From the NCBI GenBank assembly GCA_021162905.1, contig JAGGXT010000298.1, forward strand, positions 1 through 7,262: a DNA stretch of 7,262 bases, given 5' to 3'. Position numbers and translations under genes: made by a program. Every line of letters begins with the position of its first letter. The first letter of the stretch is position 1. The DNA is from Candidatus Odinarchaeota archaeon. Its GTDB lineage: Archaea > Asgardarchaeota > JAGGXT01. Under the pieces are notes generated by a model. The model was not told the DNA's origin and did not search any database. It was given only the letters and a program-made list of their open reading frames with translations. Positions 6,941 through 7,262 of this stretch are shown piece after piece.

Positions 6941-6983
6941 AGCGAATATTTAGGAGAATTAAAGTTTTTGAGTTCACACATCT

Positions 6984-7205
6984 TTACTCAGTTGTTATTG
7001 ATCCTGTAGGACACTGTTCCACAGCATCTTTAACGCACTCTATATCATCAGGAACTGTTCCAACGCTCTCTGTGTCATCGTCTTTTTCAACATACTCTGC
7101 TACTATTTTGCTCTTACCGTCATCACCAAGTTCAAACACTGCATCGCATACAGAAACGCAGACTCCACATCCAATGCATGATTCTTTATCGACTCTAACC
7201 TTCAT
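6984..7205 (-). CDS. Small single-cluster [4Fe-4S] ferredoxin
   Basis: This 73-residue acidic cytoplasmic electron carrier has a first motif CIGCGVCVSVC at 10-20 and a last cysteine in CPTG at 65-68. By analogy to Pyrococcus/Thermococcus ferredoxins, Cys10, Cys13, Cys16 and Cys65 should bind one [4Fe-4S] cluster. Cys20 and Cys57 match the pair that forms a disulfide in those proteins. Asp21 replaces the usual Pro after the fourth cysteine. The middle (25-56) is rich in Asp and Glu. The start is ATG 7205 with GGTGAT five bases upstream. It is followed by its own U-rich terminator, so it is probably a single-gene transcript. Its redox partner cannot be read from the context. Confidence 0.92.
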   Translation of the reverse strand: MKVRVDKESCIGCGVCVSVCDAVFELGDDGKSKIVAEYVEKDDDTESVGTVPDDIECVKDAVEQCPTGSITTE

Positions 7206-7243
7206 CTATAATCACCTTAGAGTAATGCTGTTCATAGAAAACT

Positions 7244-7262
7244 AAAAATATCTACATAAAGG
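7244..7262 (-). promoter_or_regulatory. Candidate promoter of the ferredoxin gene
   Basis: The minus strand has an AT-rich stretch (CTTTATG followed by AGATATTTTTAG) at the edge of the window. A TATA element here would start transcription near 7225, giving a leader of about 20 bases with the GGTGAT site. The upstream part is cut off by the window end. Confidence 0.3.

Overview
The window is a compact, AT-rich piece of an archaeal chromosome. The evidence is archaeal-type ribosomal proteins S3Ae (eS1) and S15 (uS15, with the extra archaeal/eukaryotic N-terminal domain), an archaeal RecJ-family DHH nuclease, three KEOPS subunits (Pcc1, Kae1, Bud32), and Shine-Dalgarno sites of the GGTGAT/GGAGG type. 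Kae1 and Bud32 are separate genes rather than the fusion found in many Euryarchaeota. Together with the look of S3Ae, this leans toward a TACK-type archaeon or an early-branching lineage, but I cannot fix the phylum by eye.

Layout, left to right. (1) Positions 67-1350, minus: a full-length GlmU-like bifunctional sugar-1-phosphate nucleotidylyltransferase/acetyltransferase. Its conserved first codon is ATA rather than ATG, so start-codon-based callers would cut it to an internal Met at 1044. (2) Positions 1480-2157, minus: ribosomal protein S3Ae. (3) Positions 2158-2468: a divergent regulatory region with TATA-like boxes and several short symmetric elements. (4) Positions 2469-4655, plus: an rps15-recJ-pcc1 operon in which pcc1 starts with TTG inside the end of recJ. 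(5) Positions 4658-6845, minus: a kae1-bud32-HAM1 (XTP/dITP pyrophosphatase) operon with touching or overlapping junctions. It converges on the pcc1 operon with only two bases between the stop codons. (6) Positions 6984-7205, minus: a small single-cluster [4Fe-4S] ferredoxin with its own terminator-like tract.

How the genes work together: Kae1, Bud32 and Pcc1 are core subunits of KEOPS, which completes the universal tRNA modification t6A at position 37. The fourth usual subunit, Cgi121, is not in the window. KEOPS genes sit beside ribosomal protein genes, a replication/repair nuclease and a nucleotide-pool cleaning enzyme, so the window is an information-processing neighbourhood. The GlmU-like enzyme (nucleotide-sugar supply) and the ferredoxin (electron carrier) are flanking genes with their own promoters.

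I find no mobile element, CRISPR array, rRNA or tRNA gene, and no clearly new system. The most notable points are the ATA start of the GlmU-like gene, the convergent split of KEOPS, and the symmetric or repeated short elements in the two promoter regions upstream of the GlmU-like gene and rps15.
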